Shown: piece by piece, positions 8,984 to 17,911 of the stretch
How the letters are laid out: each line of letters opens with the position of its first letter
How positions within the stretch are numbered: the first letter of the stretch is position 1
Assembly: GCF_000371785.1 (NCBI RefSeq)
Contig: NZ_AQUI01000002.1
Location: 1,963,276-2,027,275, forward strand
DNA from: Actinopolyspora halophila DSM 43834
GTDB lineage: Bacteria; Actinomycetota; Actinomycetes; Mycobacteriales; Pseudonocardiaceae
DNA: 64,000 nt
Reading direction: 5' to 3'
The notes under the pieces: model-generated
What the model saw: only the letters and a program-made list of their open reading frames with translations
Database searches by the model: none
Told to the model about the DNA's origin: nothing
Program-made: the position numbers and the translations under genes

Positions 8984-9625
8984 TCAGGAATCCCCTGCCC
9001 CTCCCGTGAGCTCGGCGTGCCTGCTGCGCAGTCCCTCCACGAACGCCTGCAGGGCCAACTCGAAACTGGCGCTGTCGATCTCGGCGGCGTGTCGGGGAAG
9101 CAGGTGCGCCCGTTCCAGGTTGGGGAAGCGTTCCTCGTACAGTTCCGCGTCCGCGGGAAAACCACCCGCGAAGGAGCCCATGGCTCCTCCGATGACCAGG
9201 TACTTGACCGAGGCCCCGATCATCGTCGCGTACCGTTGCGGCCATCCCGCGTTGACCAGGCCGCCGTGCACGGCGTCGGCACGTCGCAGGGCCGCCTCCC
9301 TGCGCGCGGGCCCGGAGGCGAGGAGCGGAACGAGGTTGGGGTGTTCGGCCAGCGCGGCCCGGTAGGAGCGCGCCCACACCGTCAGTCCGGTGACCCAGTC
9401 CGTGTCGAATCCGGACACGTCCACCTCGTCCATCACCGAATTGGCGATGTCCTGCAACAGCTCGTCCTTGTTGGGGACGTAGTTGTACAGCGAGGCGGCC
9501 CGAACTCCCAGGCGCTCGGCCAGCTTCCGCATGGACAGGGCTTCCAGGCCGGCCTCGTCGATGATATCCAGAGCGCATTCGCGGATGCGCCGCATCGAGA
9601 GCAGGGGAGTGCTCGGTCTGGGCAC
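8984..9625 (-). CDS. TetR family transcriptional regulator
   Basis: 213 residues. The N-terminal TetR helix-turn-helix is clear (about residues 28-56, KLAERLGVRAASLYNYVPNK), followed by an all-helical ligand domain. The alanine-rich C-terminal half resembles the TetR_C subgroup. GTG at 9625 is chosen because GGAGG lies 5 nt upstream; the frame stays open further upstream but encodes low-complexity Arg/Ser/Pro sequence. The gene is divergent from an acyl-CoA ligase/SDR/acyl-CoA dehydrogenase operon with a perfect palindrome between them, so it probably represses that operon in response to an acyl-CoA or related ligand (inference). Confidence 0.9.
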   Translation of the reverse strand: MPRPSTPLLSMRRIRECALDIIDEAGLEALSMRKLAERLGVRAASLYNYVPNKDELLQDIANSVMDEVDVSGFDTDWVTGLTVWARSYRAALAEHPNLVPLLASGPARREAALRRADAVHGGLVNAGWPQRYATMIGASVKYLVIGGAMGSFAGGFPADAELYEERFPNLERAHLLPRHAAEIDSASFELALQAFVEGLRSRHAELTGGAGDS

Positions 9626-10012
9626 TGTTACCTCCGGGGGCTCGATGTCCGGGGCGTCCGGCTTGCGTCCGTCCGGGGAGTGCCCGGCTTCGGCCGCTCG
9701 GCCGCGGCCGTGCGCCACTCGGGAGTACTTCGGGGAATCACCGGTGAGCGCGTGGAAGCAGGTTCGTGGCTTCAATGTGTCATATCGGGCCCCGGACGAC
9801 GTGCCGGGTTCCGCTCGTCGGGAAGAACGGTTCCTCCTGCGGCGCGCGTTCGGACCCGATGTGTTCGCGGGGTTCGTTTCCGTGCCCGTCTCCCTGTTCA
9901 AATTCGGGGTTCCGTTGTAGGGTCCTATAAAACTAACAACGTTAGTTAAGCTGTCGCCCGCAGGTGCGTGCCGCACGCGGCAGCGGCTCCTGGTGAGCGA
10001 AGGAGATCGCTG
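9626..10012. other. Intergenic region between tetR and the acyl-CoA operon
   Basis: About 390 bp. The right third is AT-richer and holds the operator palindrome and probable promoters. The left two thirds (9640-9900) are ordinary GC-rich sequence with no recognised element; it would be an unusually long tetR leader if transcription starts near the palindrome. Confidence 0.5.
9931..9947. promoter_or_regulatory. Probable TetR operator palindrome
   Basis: AACTAAC-AAC-GTTAGTT, a perfect 7-bp inverted repeat with a 3-bp centre, directly after a TATAAAA-like run. It sits between divergent tetR and the fatty-acyl operon, 66 bp before the ligase start. The symmetry and site fit a TetR-family operator. 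Confidence 0.75.
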
Positions 10013-11635
10013 ATGATCGAGAATCGCCCTTGTCCGAACTCCGCGGACGAGAGCACAGCAGGTCCGCGTTCCACGCTCTCGTTGGCCTCGCTGCTCGCGG
10101 AGCCCGCCAAGCGCGCCCCCGAACGAACCGCTGTCGTCGAGGGGCGACAGCGTTTCGGTTACGGCGAGCTCTGGGAGCAGGTGCGCGGGTACGCGACCGC
10201 GCTGCGCGAACTCGGGGTGACCGAGGGGTCACGGGTGGCTCTGGTGGCTCCGAACGTAGTCGACTTCGTACGCGTCTACTACGCGGTGCAGACCCTGGGA
10301 GCGGTCGTGGTTCCGGTTCCGTTGCTGCTGGTTCCGGAGGAAGCCGAACACCTGGTGGCCGACTCGGAGGCGGAACTGATCGTCGGGCACACCGGTCAAC
10401 TCGAACTGGCGCGCGGATGTTCCCGCCTGACGGGAGTTCGCCTCGTCACCGTCGGCCCCCGGGAGGAGGGACAGCCCGAAGACGGCCTCGACGAACTGGC
10501 CCGCTCCGTGGAGCCCGTGCGCGGTTTCGTCTCCAGGCAACCGCAGGACCCGGCCGTGATCTTCTACACGAGCGGAACCACGGGAAGGCCCAAGGGGGCC
10601 GTGCTCACCCAGCTCAACATGGTCATGAACGCCACGGTCAACGCCTTCGACGCCAACGAGACCACCCCGCGCGATCGGGTGCTCGGGTGCCTCCCGCTGT
10701 TCCACGTCTTCGGGCAGACCGTCTCGATGAACACCACGTTCCGGGCCGGGGCCACCCTGGTTCTACAGCCGGGGTTCGAGCCGGCACAGGCTCTGGAACT
10801 CATTCGTGAACACGAGATCACCCAGTTCAACGGGGTTCCGACCATGTACGGTCGGATGCTCGACGCGGCGGAGGAAGGTCTGGAGCTGCCCAGTCTCCGC
10901 CTGTGCGTGTCCGGGGGAGCGGCGCTCCCCGTGCAGGTGCTGGAACGGTTCAACGAACGTTTCGACACCAGGATCCTGGAGGGGTACGGGCTGTCCGAGA
11001 CCTCGCCCACGGCGACGGTGAACCAGCCCGCGCTGGGGACCCGTGCGGGCACCGTCGGCCACCCGCTCTGGGGAATCGAAGTGGAGACGGCCGATCCCGA
11101 CGCGGAGCGGATCGAGCTGCTCGAGGCCGGGACCACCGGCGAGGTGGTGGTGCGCGGCCACAACGTGTTCGCCGGTTACCTCAACGACCCGGAGGCGACC
11201 GAGGCCGTGCTGGTCGACGGCTGGTTCCGGACCGGCGACATCGGGCGCAAGGACGAGGACGGTTTCCTGTCCATCGTCGACCGGAAGAAGGACCTGATCA
11301 TCCGTAACGGATACAACGTGTATCCGCGCGAGGTCGAGGAGACGCTGCTCGGACACCCCGCCGTGAATCAGGTGGCGGTTATCGGTCTTCCGGACGAAGT
11401 GCGTGGTGAAGAGGTCTGTGCAGTGGTGGTTCCCGCAGATAAGGTGGATACCGACCAGTCGGTTGGCGATTGGATAACCGAGTGGGCCGCGCACAGGCTG
11501 GCGGCGCACAAGTATCCGCGCCGAGTGAGCTTCGTGGCCGAGCTCCCGCTCGGTCCCAGCCACAAGGTCCTGAAAAGGGAGCTGCGCACCCGGATCATCG
11601 CGGAGTTGCGCCGAACCAACGACAGCGAGGAGTGA
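10013..11635 (+). CDS. AMP-forming fatty-acid/acyl-CoA ligase
   Basis: 540 residues of the ANL superfamily, activating a carboxylic acid to its acyl-CoA through an acyl-adenylate. The phosphate-binding motif is YTSGTTGRPKGA, followed by GYGLSE and the C-terminal RTGDIGRKDEDGF and DRKKDLIIRNGYNVYPREVE hinge elements. ATG at 10013 has AGGAG 7 nt upstream. It is first in an operon with an SDR (2-nt gap) and an acyl-CoA dehydrogenase, which suggests activation and beta-oxidation-like breakdown of an organic acid. The substrate is not readable. Confidence 0.92.
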   Translation: MIENRPCPNSADESTAGPRSTLSLASLLAEPAKRAPERTAVVEGRQRFGYGELWEQVRGYATALRELGVTEGSRVALVAPNVVDFVRVYYAVQTLGAVVVPVPLLLVPEEAEHLVADSEAELIVGHTGQLELARGCSRLTGVRLVTVGPREEGQPEDGLDELARSVEPVRGFVSRQPQDPAVIFYTSGTTGRPKGAVLTQLNMVMNATVNAFDANETTPRDRVLGCLPLFHVFGQTVSMNTTFRAGATLVLQPGFEPAQALELIREHEITQFNGVPTMYGRMLDAAEEGLELPSLRLCVSGGAALPVQVLERFNERFDTRILEGYGLSETSPTATVNQPALGTRAGTVGHPLWGIEVETADPDAERIELLEAGTTGEVVVRGHNVFAGYLNDPEATEAVLVDGWFRTGDIGRKDEDGFLSIVDRKKDLIIRNGYNVYPREVEETLLGHPAVNQVAVIGLPDEVRGEEVCAVVVPADKVDTDQSVGDWITEWAAHRLAAHKYPRRVSFVAELPLGPSHKVLKRELRTRIIAELRRTNDSEE

Positions 11636-11637
11636 AC

Positions 11638-12405
11638 GTGTCTTCGGAACTGAGTGACAAGGTGGCCGTGGTTACCGGAGCGGCCAGGGGGATCGGCTCC
11701 GGTATCGCGCAGAACCTGGCCGCGTCCGGCGCGGCGGTGGCCGCGGTGGACCTGGAGGAATCCGCCTGTGCCGACACCGTGGAGCGGATCGAAGCCTCCG
11801 GCGGCAGGGCGCTCGCCGTGGGGGCGGACGTGACCGACTCCGACTCCGTCGAGCAGGCCTTCGAACGCATCTCCGAGCAGCTCGGCACGGTCGGGGTTCT
11901 CGTGAACAACGCGGGAGTCACCAAGGACAACATGCTGTTCAAGATGTCGGAGCAGGACTGGGACACGGTCATGGGAGTCCACCTGCGCGGTGCCTTCCTG
12001 TGCAGCAGGGCGGCCCAGAAGCGAATGGTTCCCGAGCGCTGGGGAAAGATCGTGAACCTGTCCAGCGTGTCCGCTCTCGGGAACCGCGGTCAGGCCAACT
12101 ACTCGACGGCAAAGGCGGGCATCCAGGGATTCACCAAGACCCTGGCGATCGAGCTCGGGCCGTTCGGGATCAACGTCAACGCGATCGCGCCGGGATTCAT
12201 CGTCTCGGACATGACCGCGGACACGGCACAACGGCTCGGCATGGACTTCGAGGACCTCAAGGCCGGAGCAGCGGGCGAGACCCCGGTTCGACGGGTCGGG
12301 CAGCCGGAGGACATCGCCAATGCGGTGTCCTTCCTGACCAGCGGTAACTCCTCGTTCATCACCGGCCAGACACTGTACGTCGACGGTGGTCGCAAGCTCG
12401 GCTGA
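11638..12405 (+). CDS. 3-oxoacyl-ACP/acyl-CoA reductase-like SDR
   Basis: 255 residues of the classical short-chain dehydrogenase family. The cofactor motif is TGAARGIGSGIA, then NNAGV, catalytic Ser in NLSSVSALG, and YxxxK (YSTAKAG); the C-terminal VDGGRKLG ending is typical of FabG-like enzymes. It probably interconverts 3-hydroxyacyl and 3-oxoacyl thioesters. The GTG start lies 2 nt after the ligase stop, with GAGGAG overlapping the end of the ligase, so translation is coupled. Whether it serves synthesis or degradation is inferred from its degradative neighbours. Confidence 0.92.
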   Translation: MSSELSDKVAVVTGAARGIGSGIAQNLAASGAAVAAVDLEESACADTVERIEASGGRALAVGADVTDSDSVEQAFERISEQLGTVGVLVNNAGVTKDNMLFKMSEQDWDTVMGVHLRGAFLCSRAAQKRMVPERWGKIVNLSSVSALGNRGQANYSTAKAGIQGFTKTLAIELGPFGINVNAIAPGFIVSDMTADTAQRLGMDFEDLKAGAAGETPVRRVGQPEDIANAVSFLTSGNSSFITGQTLYVDGGRKLG

Positions 12406-12425
12406 GTCGGTTTTCGGTTTTCCGG

Positions 12426-12450
12426 CGGTGCACCCCCGGGTGGTGCACCG
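12426..12450 (+). terminator. Intra-operon hairpin between SDR and acyl-CoA dehydrogenase
   Basis: CGGTGCACC, 7-nt loop, GGTGCACCG: a perfect 9-bp stem 21 bp after the SDR stop. It could attenuate read-through to the dehydrogenase or stabilise the upstream message. Confidence 0.45.
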
Positions 12451-12499
12451 TTCCGGACCCCGCTTCACTTGGAACTTCTTTCCGGGAAAAGGAATTGTC

Positions 12500-13678
12500 A
12501 TGGTCGATTTCTCGTTGTCGGACACCGAGCGCGACATCCGTGACTGGGTGCGCAACTTCGTCCAGCGTGAGTTGATGCCGCTGGAACAGCAGGTACTCGA
12601 CAGGGAGCGCAGGGGAGAGCGCGGTCTGAGCAAGGAGGAGACCGAGCAGCTGCGTGACAAGGCCCGTCAGGCGGGCTTTTGGGGCGTACAGACGCCCGAG
12701 GAGTACGGAGGCATGGGGCTGTCGGCCGTGCTGACCGCCCTGACCGAGGTCGAACTGGGACGCACCTTCGTACCGTTCAGTTTCGGAGGCAGCGCGGACA
12801 ACATCCTCTACCACGGGGACGAGCGACAGAAGCAGCGCTATCTGCTTCCCACCATCGAGGGCACTCGCAAGTCCTGCTTCGCGATAACGGAGCCAGACGC
12901 GGGATCGGACGCGAAGAACATCCGCACGACCGCTCGGAAGGAGGGGGCGGAGTGGGTCATCGACGGTGAGAAGACGTTCATCACCGGCGGTATCGACGCG
13001 GACTTCGCGATGGTCTTCGCAGTGACCGACAGGGAGAAGGGGGCCGACGGCGGTGTGACCTGCTTCCTCGTGGACAGGGACATGGGCTGGACCTCGGAAC
13101 CCATCGACATCATGGGCGAGTGGGACCGGCAGCCTGCCGCGCTGACCTTCGAGGGAGTCCGGGTTCCCGAGGAGAACGTGCTCGGTGAGGTCGGGGGTGG
13201 GTTCTCGCTGGCCATGCAGTGGATCGGCCGGGGGCGGTACCTGTTGCCCGCGCGTGCGCTCGGTGGTTGCGAGCGCATGGTGGAGATGGCGACAGAGTAC
13301 TCGCGGTCGAGGAAGACCTTCGGCGAACCCATCGCCGACAGGCAGGCCATCCAGTGGATGCTGGCGGATTCGGCCGTGGACATCGAGTCCCTGCGCTGGT
13401 TGGTGCTTCAGGCCGCCTGGCAAGCCGATCAGGGGCTGGACTCCCGTCACGCCCAGTCCATCGCCAAGCTGCACGGAGGGGTGCGCGCCAACGAGATCGT
13501 CGACCGGGTGATGCAGATCCACGGCGGGATGGGCTACACCCGGGAGCTGCCCATCGAGCGCTGGTACCGCGACCTGCGGCTGCTGCGCATCTTCGAGGGT
13601 ACCGACGAGATCCAGCGTCGGACCCTGGCCAGGAACCTGTTGAAGGGGAACGCCTCGGTGCGGGGAGTGCTCGGCTGA
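12500..13678 (+). CDS. Acyl-CoA dehydrogenase
   Basis: 392 residues of the FAD-dependent acyl-CoA dehydrogenase family, introducing an alpha-beta double bond in an acyl-CoA. The N-terminal, middle (CFAITEPDAGSDAKNI) and C-terminal domains are present, with the signatures MQIHGGMGYTRELPIERWYR and RIFEGTDEIQR. The expected catalytic base (the Glu in FEGTDEI) is in place. ATG at 12500 has a GGAA-rich ribosome site. It is third in the TetR-controlled operon, supporting a fatty-acid, amino-acid or side-chain degradation role. Confidence 0.94.
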   Translation: MVDFSLSDTERDIRDWVRNFVQRELMPLEQQVLDRERRGERGLSKEETEQLRDKARQAGFWGVQTPEEYGGMGLSAVLTALTEVELGRTFVPFSFGGSADNILYHGDERQKQRYLLPTIEGTRKSCFAITEPDAGSDAKNIRTTARKEGAEWVIDGEKTFITGGIDADFAMVFAVTDREKGADGGVTCFLVDRDMGWTSEPIDIMGEWDRQPAALTFEGVRVPEENVLGEVGGGFSLAMQWIGRGRYLLPARALGGCERMVEMATEYSRSRKTFGEPIADRQAIQWMLADSAVDIESLRWLVLQAAWQADQGLDSRHAQSIAKLHGGVRANEIVDRVMQIHGGMGYTRELPIERWYRDLRLLRIFEGTDEIQRRTLARNLLKGNASVRGVLG

Positions 13679-13743
13679 TGGAGGTCTCATGTCCCCCTTC
13701 CGTGGGTGATTGCTCGGCGGAACCGCTCACTGAATCGACCTCT

Positions 13744-13767
13744 CGCCGGGGCCCGCGAGCCCCGGCG
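13744..13767 (+). terminator. Terminator of the acyl-CoA operon
   Basis: CGCCGGGGC, 6-nt loop, GCCCCGGCG: a perfect 9-bp GC stem 66 bp after the dehydrogenase stop, followed by a TGATTTC run. Confidence 0.7.
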
Positions 13768-13817
13768 GGGTGATTTCACCGGGTAACTCGGTGGGCACAC
13801 GCGGTCTTGTGATGCCG

Positions 13818-13843
13818 GTCTCGCGTTGTTCCGTTTCGGGTAT
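13818..13843 (+). promoter_or_regulatory. SigF/SigB-type stress promoter
   Basis: GTCT (13818-13821), 16-nt spacer, GGGTAT (13838-13843), about 40 bp before a small gene. The family consensus is GTTT-N15-17-GGGTAT, so the -10 is perfect and the -35 has one mismatch. A SigB/SigF-family sigma is encoded at 24.9-25.7 kb in this window. Confidence 0.55.
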
Positions 13844-13883
13844 TCTGGACACGGAGGAATCCGATTCGACGGCAGGAGCTGGC

Positions 13884-14036
13884 ATGTCGATCTTCAAGAA
13901 GGTGGCCGACCTCGCCAAGAGCCCGCAGGGCAGGCGTGCGGTCGAACAGGCCAAGCGCTATGCCCAGGACCCCAAGAACAAGGAAAAGATCGATCGGGTG
14001 GTCAACAAGGTCAAGGGCCGGGGAAAGAGCCACTGA
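13884..14036 (+). CDS. Small basic hypothetical protein, 50 aa
   Basis: Starts MSIFKKVADLAKSPQGRRAV and is rich in Lys, Arg and Asp, with predicted amphipathic helices and no cysteine or membrane segment. CAGGAGC lies 8 nt before ATG 13884. It superficially resembles short antitoxin-like or CsbD-like actinobacterial proteins, but I cannot assign it. It is monocistronic, with a stress-sigma-type promoter upstream and a strong terminator right after, so it is very probably a real transcription unit. Stress-linked expression is inferred. Confidence 0.75.
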   Translation: MSIFKKVADLAKSPQGRRAVEQAKRYAQDPKNKEKIDRVVNKVKGRGKSH

Positions 14037-14051
14037 TCTTGCACGAGGAGA

Positions 14052-14080
14052 AGGCCCCGCCGGGCACCCGGCGGGGCCTT
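14052..14080 (+). terminator. Intrinsic terminator
   Basis: GGCCCCGCCGG, short loop, CCGGCGGGGCC followed by TTTGTCG: an 11-bp stem with a short T-run, 16 bp after the small gene. Confidence 0.88.
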
Positions 14081-14234
14081 TGTCGTCCGTGGTGGCCTCC
14101 GACTCCCGTTGCGCGGCGTCCTGCGCCTGATCACGCGGACGAGTGAGGATGAATCCCGGCCAAAGTCTGTCCCGCGCCCGAGTGGATCAGTAGAGTGCGA
14201 CACGCATGATCACTGTTCGACCGCAGGGCGTGAT

Positions 14235-15434
14235 ATGGCCAGTGTTTACGTCGTCGGGACCTTCGACACCAAGCGAGCCGAGCTCGACCACGTCGCAGAC
14301 CTGCTCCGGGGGAACGGTTCCTCGGTGGTGACAGTGGACCTGAGCACCTACGGGACCGCGAGGGCCGCCGTCTCCGTGCCCGCCGAGTCGGTAGCCGTGC
14401 ACCACCCGTACGGCCGCGGGGCGGTTTTCACGGGGGAGCGCGGTTCGGCGGTCTCCGGCATGGCCGAGGCGTTCGAGGGATTCCTGAACTCGCGTGCGGA
14501 CGTGGCCGGTGTCCTCGGGCTCGGCGGGTCCGGGGCCACGGCGATGATCGCTCCGGCCATGCGCTCCCTGCCGGTCGGCGTCCCCAAGTTCATGGTCTCC
14601 ACCGTCGTGTCGGGGGAGGTCTCCGGTTACGTCGACGCGAGCGACATCACGCTGCTGCCTTCGGTCACCGACATGGCGGGGCTGAACCGGATCTCGCGCC
14701 GAGTGCTCGCCAACGCGGCCAACGGACTCCACGGCGCGGTCACGGCCGGAACGGCCTTCGGTGCTGAGGACAAGCCCGCTGTAGCCCTTTCCATGTTCGG
14801 CGTCACCACGACCTGCGTTTCCGGCGTCGTGTCCGAGCTGGAGAACGAGTACGACCCCCTGGTCTTCCACGCGACCGGCACGGGAGGTCGTGCGATGGAG
14901 AAACTGGCGGGGGACGGCCTGCTGCGAGCTGTGCTGGACATCACCACCACGGAGGTGTGCGACCTCGTCGCGGGGGGTGTGATGAGCGCGGGGGAGGAGC
15001 GTTTCGACTCCCTGGCGCGCAGTGGTGTTCCCTATATCGGTTCGTGCGGCGCTCTGGACATGGTGAATTTCGGGACGCGGAAAACGGTTCCGGAAAAGTA
15101 CGCCGACCGGAACCTTTATGAGCACAACCCCCAGGTGACCCTGATGCGAACCACCCCGGAGGAGTGTGAGCGCATCGCTCTGTTCATCGCCGAGAAACTC
15201 AACACGTTCGTCGCCCCGGTTCGTTTTCTGCTTCCCGAGGGCGGGGTTTCCCTTTTGGACGTCCCGGGGGGTCCTTTTTACGATCCCGAGGCGGACGCCG
15301 CCCTCTTCGAGACCCTGCGAAGCCACGTCGTGCAGGACGAAAAGCGTCGTCTCGTCCGGTTGCCTTACAACATCAACGATCCGGAGTTCGTGCGCGAACT
15401 GTTGACCGCTTTTTCCGAGGTGGTGAAAGAGTGA
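14235..15434 (+). CDS. Tm-1-like ATP-binding domain protein (UPF0261)
   Basis: 399 residues matching the UPF0261/Tm-1 N-terminal family (opening [21 protein letters not shown]; glycine-rich [29 protein letters not shown]). The tomato Tm-1 resistance protein has this fold fused to a TIM-barrel domain; here the second domain is the next gene, coupled through a GTGA overlap at 15431-15434. Bacterial members are presumed ATP-binding, but the reaction is unknown to me. ATG at 14235 keeps the conserved N-terminus. Confidence 0.88.
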   Translation: MASVYVVGTFDTKRAELDHVADLLRGNGSSVVTVDLSTYGTARAAVSVPAESVAVHHPYGRGAVFTGERGSAVSGMAEAFEGFLNSRADVAGVLGLGGSGATAMIAPAMRSLPVGVPKFMVSTVVSGEVSGYVDASDITLLPSVTDMAGLNRISRRVLANAANGLHGAVTAGTAFGAEDKPAVALSMFGVTTTCVSGVVSELENEYDPLVFHATGTGGRAMEKLAGDGLLRAVLDITTTEVCDLVAGGVMSAGEERFDSLARSGVPYIGSCGALDMVNFGTRKTVPEKYADRNLYEHNPQVTLMRTTPEECERIALFIAEKLNTFVAPVRFLLPEGGVSLLDVPGGPFYDPEADAALFETLRSHVVQDEKRRLVRLPYNINDPEFVRELLTAFSEVVKE

Positions 15435-16309
15435 CCGAGAGCGACGGTGCGCCCCCGGGAGCTGTGGAGGAACCGAGCAACCGTTCCCGCATATTGGGGC
15501 GACTTCGGGAAAAGGCCTCCCGGGGGCAGCCGATCATCGGTGGTGGGGCCGGAACCGGGCTCTCGGCCAAGTGCGAGGAGTCCGGTGGGATCGACCTCAT
15601 CGTGATCTACAACTCCGGTCGTTACCGGATGGCAGGCCGCGGCTCGCTCGCGGGATTGCTCGCGTACGGGAACGCCAACGACACAGTCGTGGAAATGGCC
15701 CGTGAGGTGATCCCGGTGGTGCGGGAGACCCCCGTGCTCGCCGGGGTGAACGGGACGGACCCCTTCATGATGCGGGACAAATTTCTGTCCGAACTGCGCG
15801 GAATGGGATTCGCCGGTGTGCAGAACTTTCCCACCGTGGGACTCATAGACGGGACCTTCCGGCAGAACCTGGAAGAGACCGGAATGAGTTACGAGCTGGA
15901 AGTGGAACTGATCCGTGCCGCCAACGAAGCGGACCTGCTCACCACTCCCTACGTTTTCTCGGCCGACGACGCCAGAGCCATGACCGAGGCCGGGGCCGAC
16001 GTTCTCGTGTGCCACATGGGCCTAACCACGGGAGGGGCCATCGGAGCCGAAACAGCCAGGAACCTCGACGACTGTGTCCGGCTGACGGACGAGTGGGCCG
16101 CGGCGGCTGCCGAGGTCCGGGACGACGTGCTGGTGCTTTGCCACGGGGGGCCGATAAGCGAACCCGAGGACGCCGGTTACGTGTTGTCCCGGACTCGACG
16201 CTGTCACGGCTTCTACGGCGCGAGCAGCATGGAACGACTTCCCACCGAGCAGGCGGTGGTCGCTCGGACCGAGGCCTTCCTGCGCGGGCCCGGGGAACCG
16301 AGCGGCTGA
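15431..16309 (+). CDS. Phosphoenolpyruvate hydrolase family (Tm-1 C-terminal type) protein
   Basis: 292 residues forming a TIM-barrel of the PEP-hydrolase/isocitrate-lyase-like superfamily ([70 protein letters not shown]). Its GTG start overlaps the preceding stop, so the two Tm-1 halves are translationally coupled and probably form one complex. Together they correspond to the two domains of plant Tm-1. The substrate is unknown; carbon-carbon hydrolase or lyase chemistry is a family-level guess. Confidence 0.85.
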   Translation: MTESDGAPPGAVEEPSNRSRILGRLREKASRGQPIIGGGAGTGLSAKCEESGGIDLIVIYNSGRYRMAGRGSLAGLLAYGNANDTVVEMAREVIPVVRETPVLAGVNGTDPFMMRDKFLSELRGMGFAGVQNFPTVGLIDGTFRQNLEETGMSYELEVELIRAANEADLLTTPYVFSADDARAMTEAGADVLVCHMGLTTGGAIGAETARNLDDCVRLTDEWAAAAAEVRDDVLVLCHGGPISEPEDAGYVLSRTRRCHGFYGASSMERLPTEQAVVARTEAFLRGPGEPSG

Positions 16310-16379
16310 CCGGCGCCTTCCACTTCCCGGTATGCCGGGCGTGGAAGATTCCGTTGCGAAAACGTTGTGGAGGAGTCCG

Positions 16380-16817
16380 ATGGCAGAGTCGTACGCGAGC
16401 GCGGTCATCCCCGCCCCCGTGGACCGCGTCTGGCAGTGGTTCGGGGACTTCGCCGGCCTCGCCGAGTGGCATCCCGCCGTAACCGCACTTGAGCTGGAGG
16501 GGGGCGCCCCGGTCGAGGTCGGAGTGGTCCGGAGGCTGTGGTTGAGCGACGGCTCGCGGATTCGTGAGCGGTTGACAGCATTCGACTCGATCAGCCGTAG
16601 ATACTGCTACGAGATGTTGGAAGGGCCGTTCCGGGTCAGGAGCTACCGGGCAGTCGTACGTTTGGCTCCGATCACGGCCACCGGCGCGACCTTCGCGGAG
16701 TGGTCGGCCTGCTACGACAGCGATGCGGACCAGGAGGCCGAGTTGGACCGGGTCTTCGTCACGGAGGTGTTCGCCCCCGGGCTCGCCGGACTTGCCCGCT
16801 TTTACACCGACGAGTGA
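16380..16817 (+). CDS. SRPBCC family protein (polyketide cyclase/MxaD-like)
   Basis: 145 residues with the START-like SRPBCC fold pattern: SYASAVIPAPVDRVWQWFGDF at the N-terminus, W-H-P-A after it, and a C-terminal amphipathic helix. Such proteins bind hydrophobic ligands. ATG 16380 is chosen because GGAGGAG lies 4 nt upstream. It follows the Tm-1-like pair by 70 bp on the same strand and may be cotranscribed. No catalytic residues are diagnostic. Confidence 0.82.
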   Translation: MAESYASAVIPAPVDRVWQWFGDFAGLAEWHPAVTALELEGGAPVEVGVVRRLWLSDGSRIRERLTAFDSISRRYCYEMLEGPFRVRSYRAVVRLAPITATGATFAEWSACYDSDADQEAELDRVFVTEVFAPGLAGLARFYTDE

Positions 16818-16918
16818 AACTCTGTGTTCACCCCCCAGGTATCCGGCTAATTCGTTCGGGGGATCGGTTTCGGACGGGCTCGCACACGGCGAATACAGGA
16901 ACGGTTAGAGTCATATGC

Positions 16919-17911
16919 GTGCCAAGCAGCTTTGTGCAGTCCGCAGCGAAATCAGGTGAACCGGAAGTCGGTGCAGAGCGGGTCGTGGTGACCGGTGGCT
17001 CGGGCTTTGTCGGCAGAGCCGTTGTCCGGGCTCTCGCGAACCGCGGCAATCCCGTGACGGTCGTCGACCGAGTCGAGCCCGAGATTCCGGAGGAACACCG
17101 TCACCTGGTCAGCCACGTCCCCGGCGACCTGACAGACCCCGACGTTCGGGATGCCGCCGTCACCGAGGGAAGTGCCGGGATCATCCACCTGGCCGCAATC
17201 ACTTCCGTGTTGCGTTCGGTGGACAAGCCGACCGAGACTTTTACCGAGAACGTGGAGGTCACCCAGGGGCTGCTGGAACTGGCACGCCAGCGTGGCCTCA
17301 CACGTTTCGTGCTCGCCTCCACCAACGCCGTGGTCGGCGACATCGGGTACGGCACGATCTCCGAACGGCTGCCGTTGCGGCCGCTGACGCCGTACGGAGC
17401 GACCAAGGCCGCCTGTGAAATGCTGTTGTCCGGCTACACCGGGGCCTACGGCATCGCCACGACGGCACTGCGTTTCACCAACATCTACGGGCCCGGCATG
17501 GGGCACAAGGACAGTTTCGTGCCGCGTCTCATGCGTGCCGCGCTGGCGGACGAAGGCGTGGAGGTCTACGGAGACGGCTCGCAGAGCCGTGATTTCGTGC
17601 ATCTCGACGACGTGGTCCGAGCCATCGTCGCCTCGTGGGACAAGCAGTACAGCGGTACGGCCGTCATCGGTTCCGGAAGCTCCGTCTCGGTGCTGGAACT
17701 GATCGAGTCGGTACGCGCCGTCACCGGCAAGGAGCTCCCCGTGACGCACGTCCCCGCGAAGAACGGTGAGATGCCCGCCGTGATCGTCGAGGTCGAGAAG
17801 GCAAAGCGCGAGCTCGACTACCAGCCCAGCGTGCGGTTCGCCGAGGGACTGCGTACGGTTTGGGACGATTTCCGCCACGTCGCCGACGGCAGTGTCCCCG
17901 CGGCGACATGA
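16919..17911 (+). CDS. NAD-dependent sugar epimerase/dehydratase
   Basis: About 330 residues of the extended SDR family. The nucleotide-binding motif is VVVTGGSGFVGRAVV, with ASTNAVVGD carrying the Ser/Thr site, YxxxK as YGATK, and the C-terminal sugar-binding region (RDFVHLDDVVRAI). It resembles UDP-glucose 4-epimerase-type enzymes acting on nucleotide sugars. The start is uncertain: GTG 16919 has no strong ribosome site and GTG 16936 is an alternative. Its stop overlaps the next gene's start (ATGA), placing it at the head of a surface-sugar operon. Confidence 0.88.
   Translation: MPSSFVQSAAKSGEPEVGAERVVVTGGSGFVGRAVVRALANRGNPVTVVDRVEPEIPEEHRHLVSHVPGDLTDPDVRDAAVTEGSAGIIHLAAITSVLRSVDKPTETFTENVEVTQGLLELARQRGLTRFVLASTNAVVGDIGYGTISERLPLRPLTPYGATKAACEMLLSGYTGAYGIATTALRFTNIYGPGMGHKDSFVPRLMRAALADEGVEVYGDGSQSRDFVHLDDVVRAIVASWDKQYSGTAVIGSGSSVSVLELIESVRAVTGKELPVTHVPAKNGEMPAVIVEVEKAKRELDYQPSVRFAEGLRTVWDDFRHVADGSVPAAT

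Noticed and set aside
9931-9947. KstR2-type operator (cholesterol ring catabolism)
   Set aside because: The recalled KstR2 consensus (A-CAAG-CTTG-T type) does not match AACTAAC-AAC-GTTAGTT.
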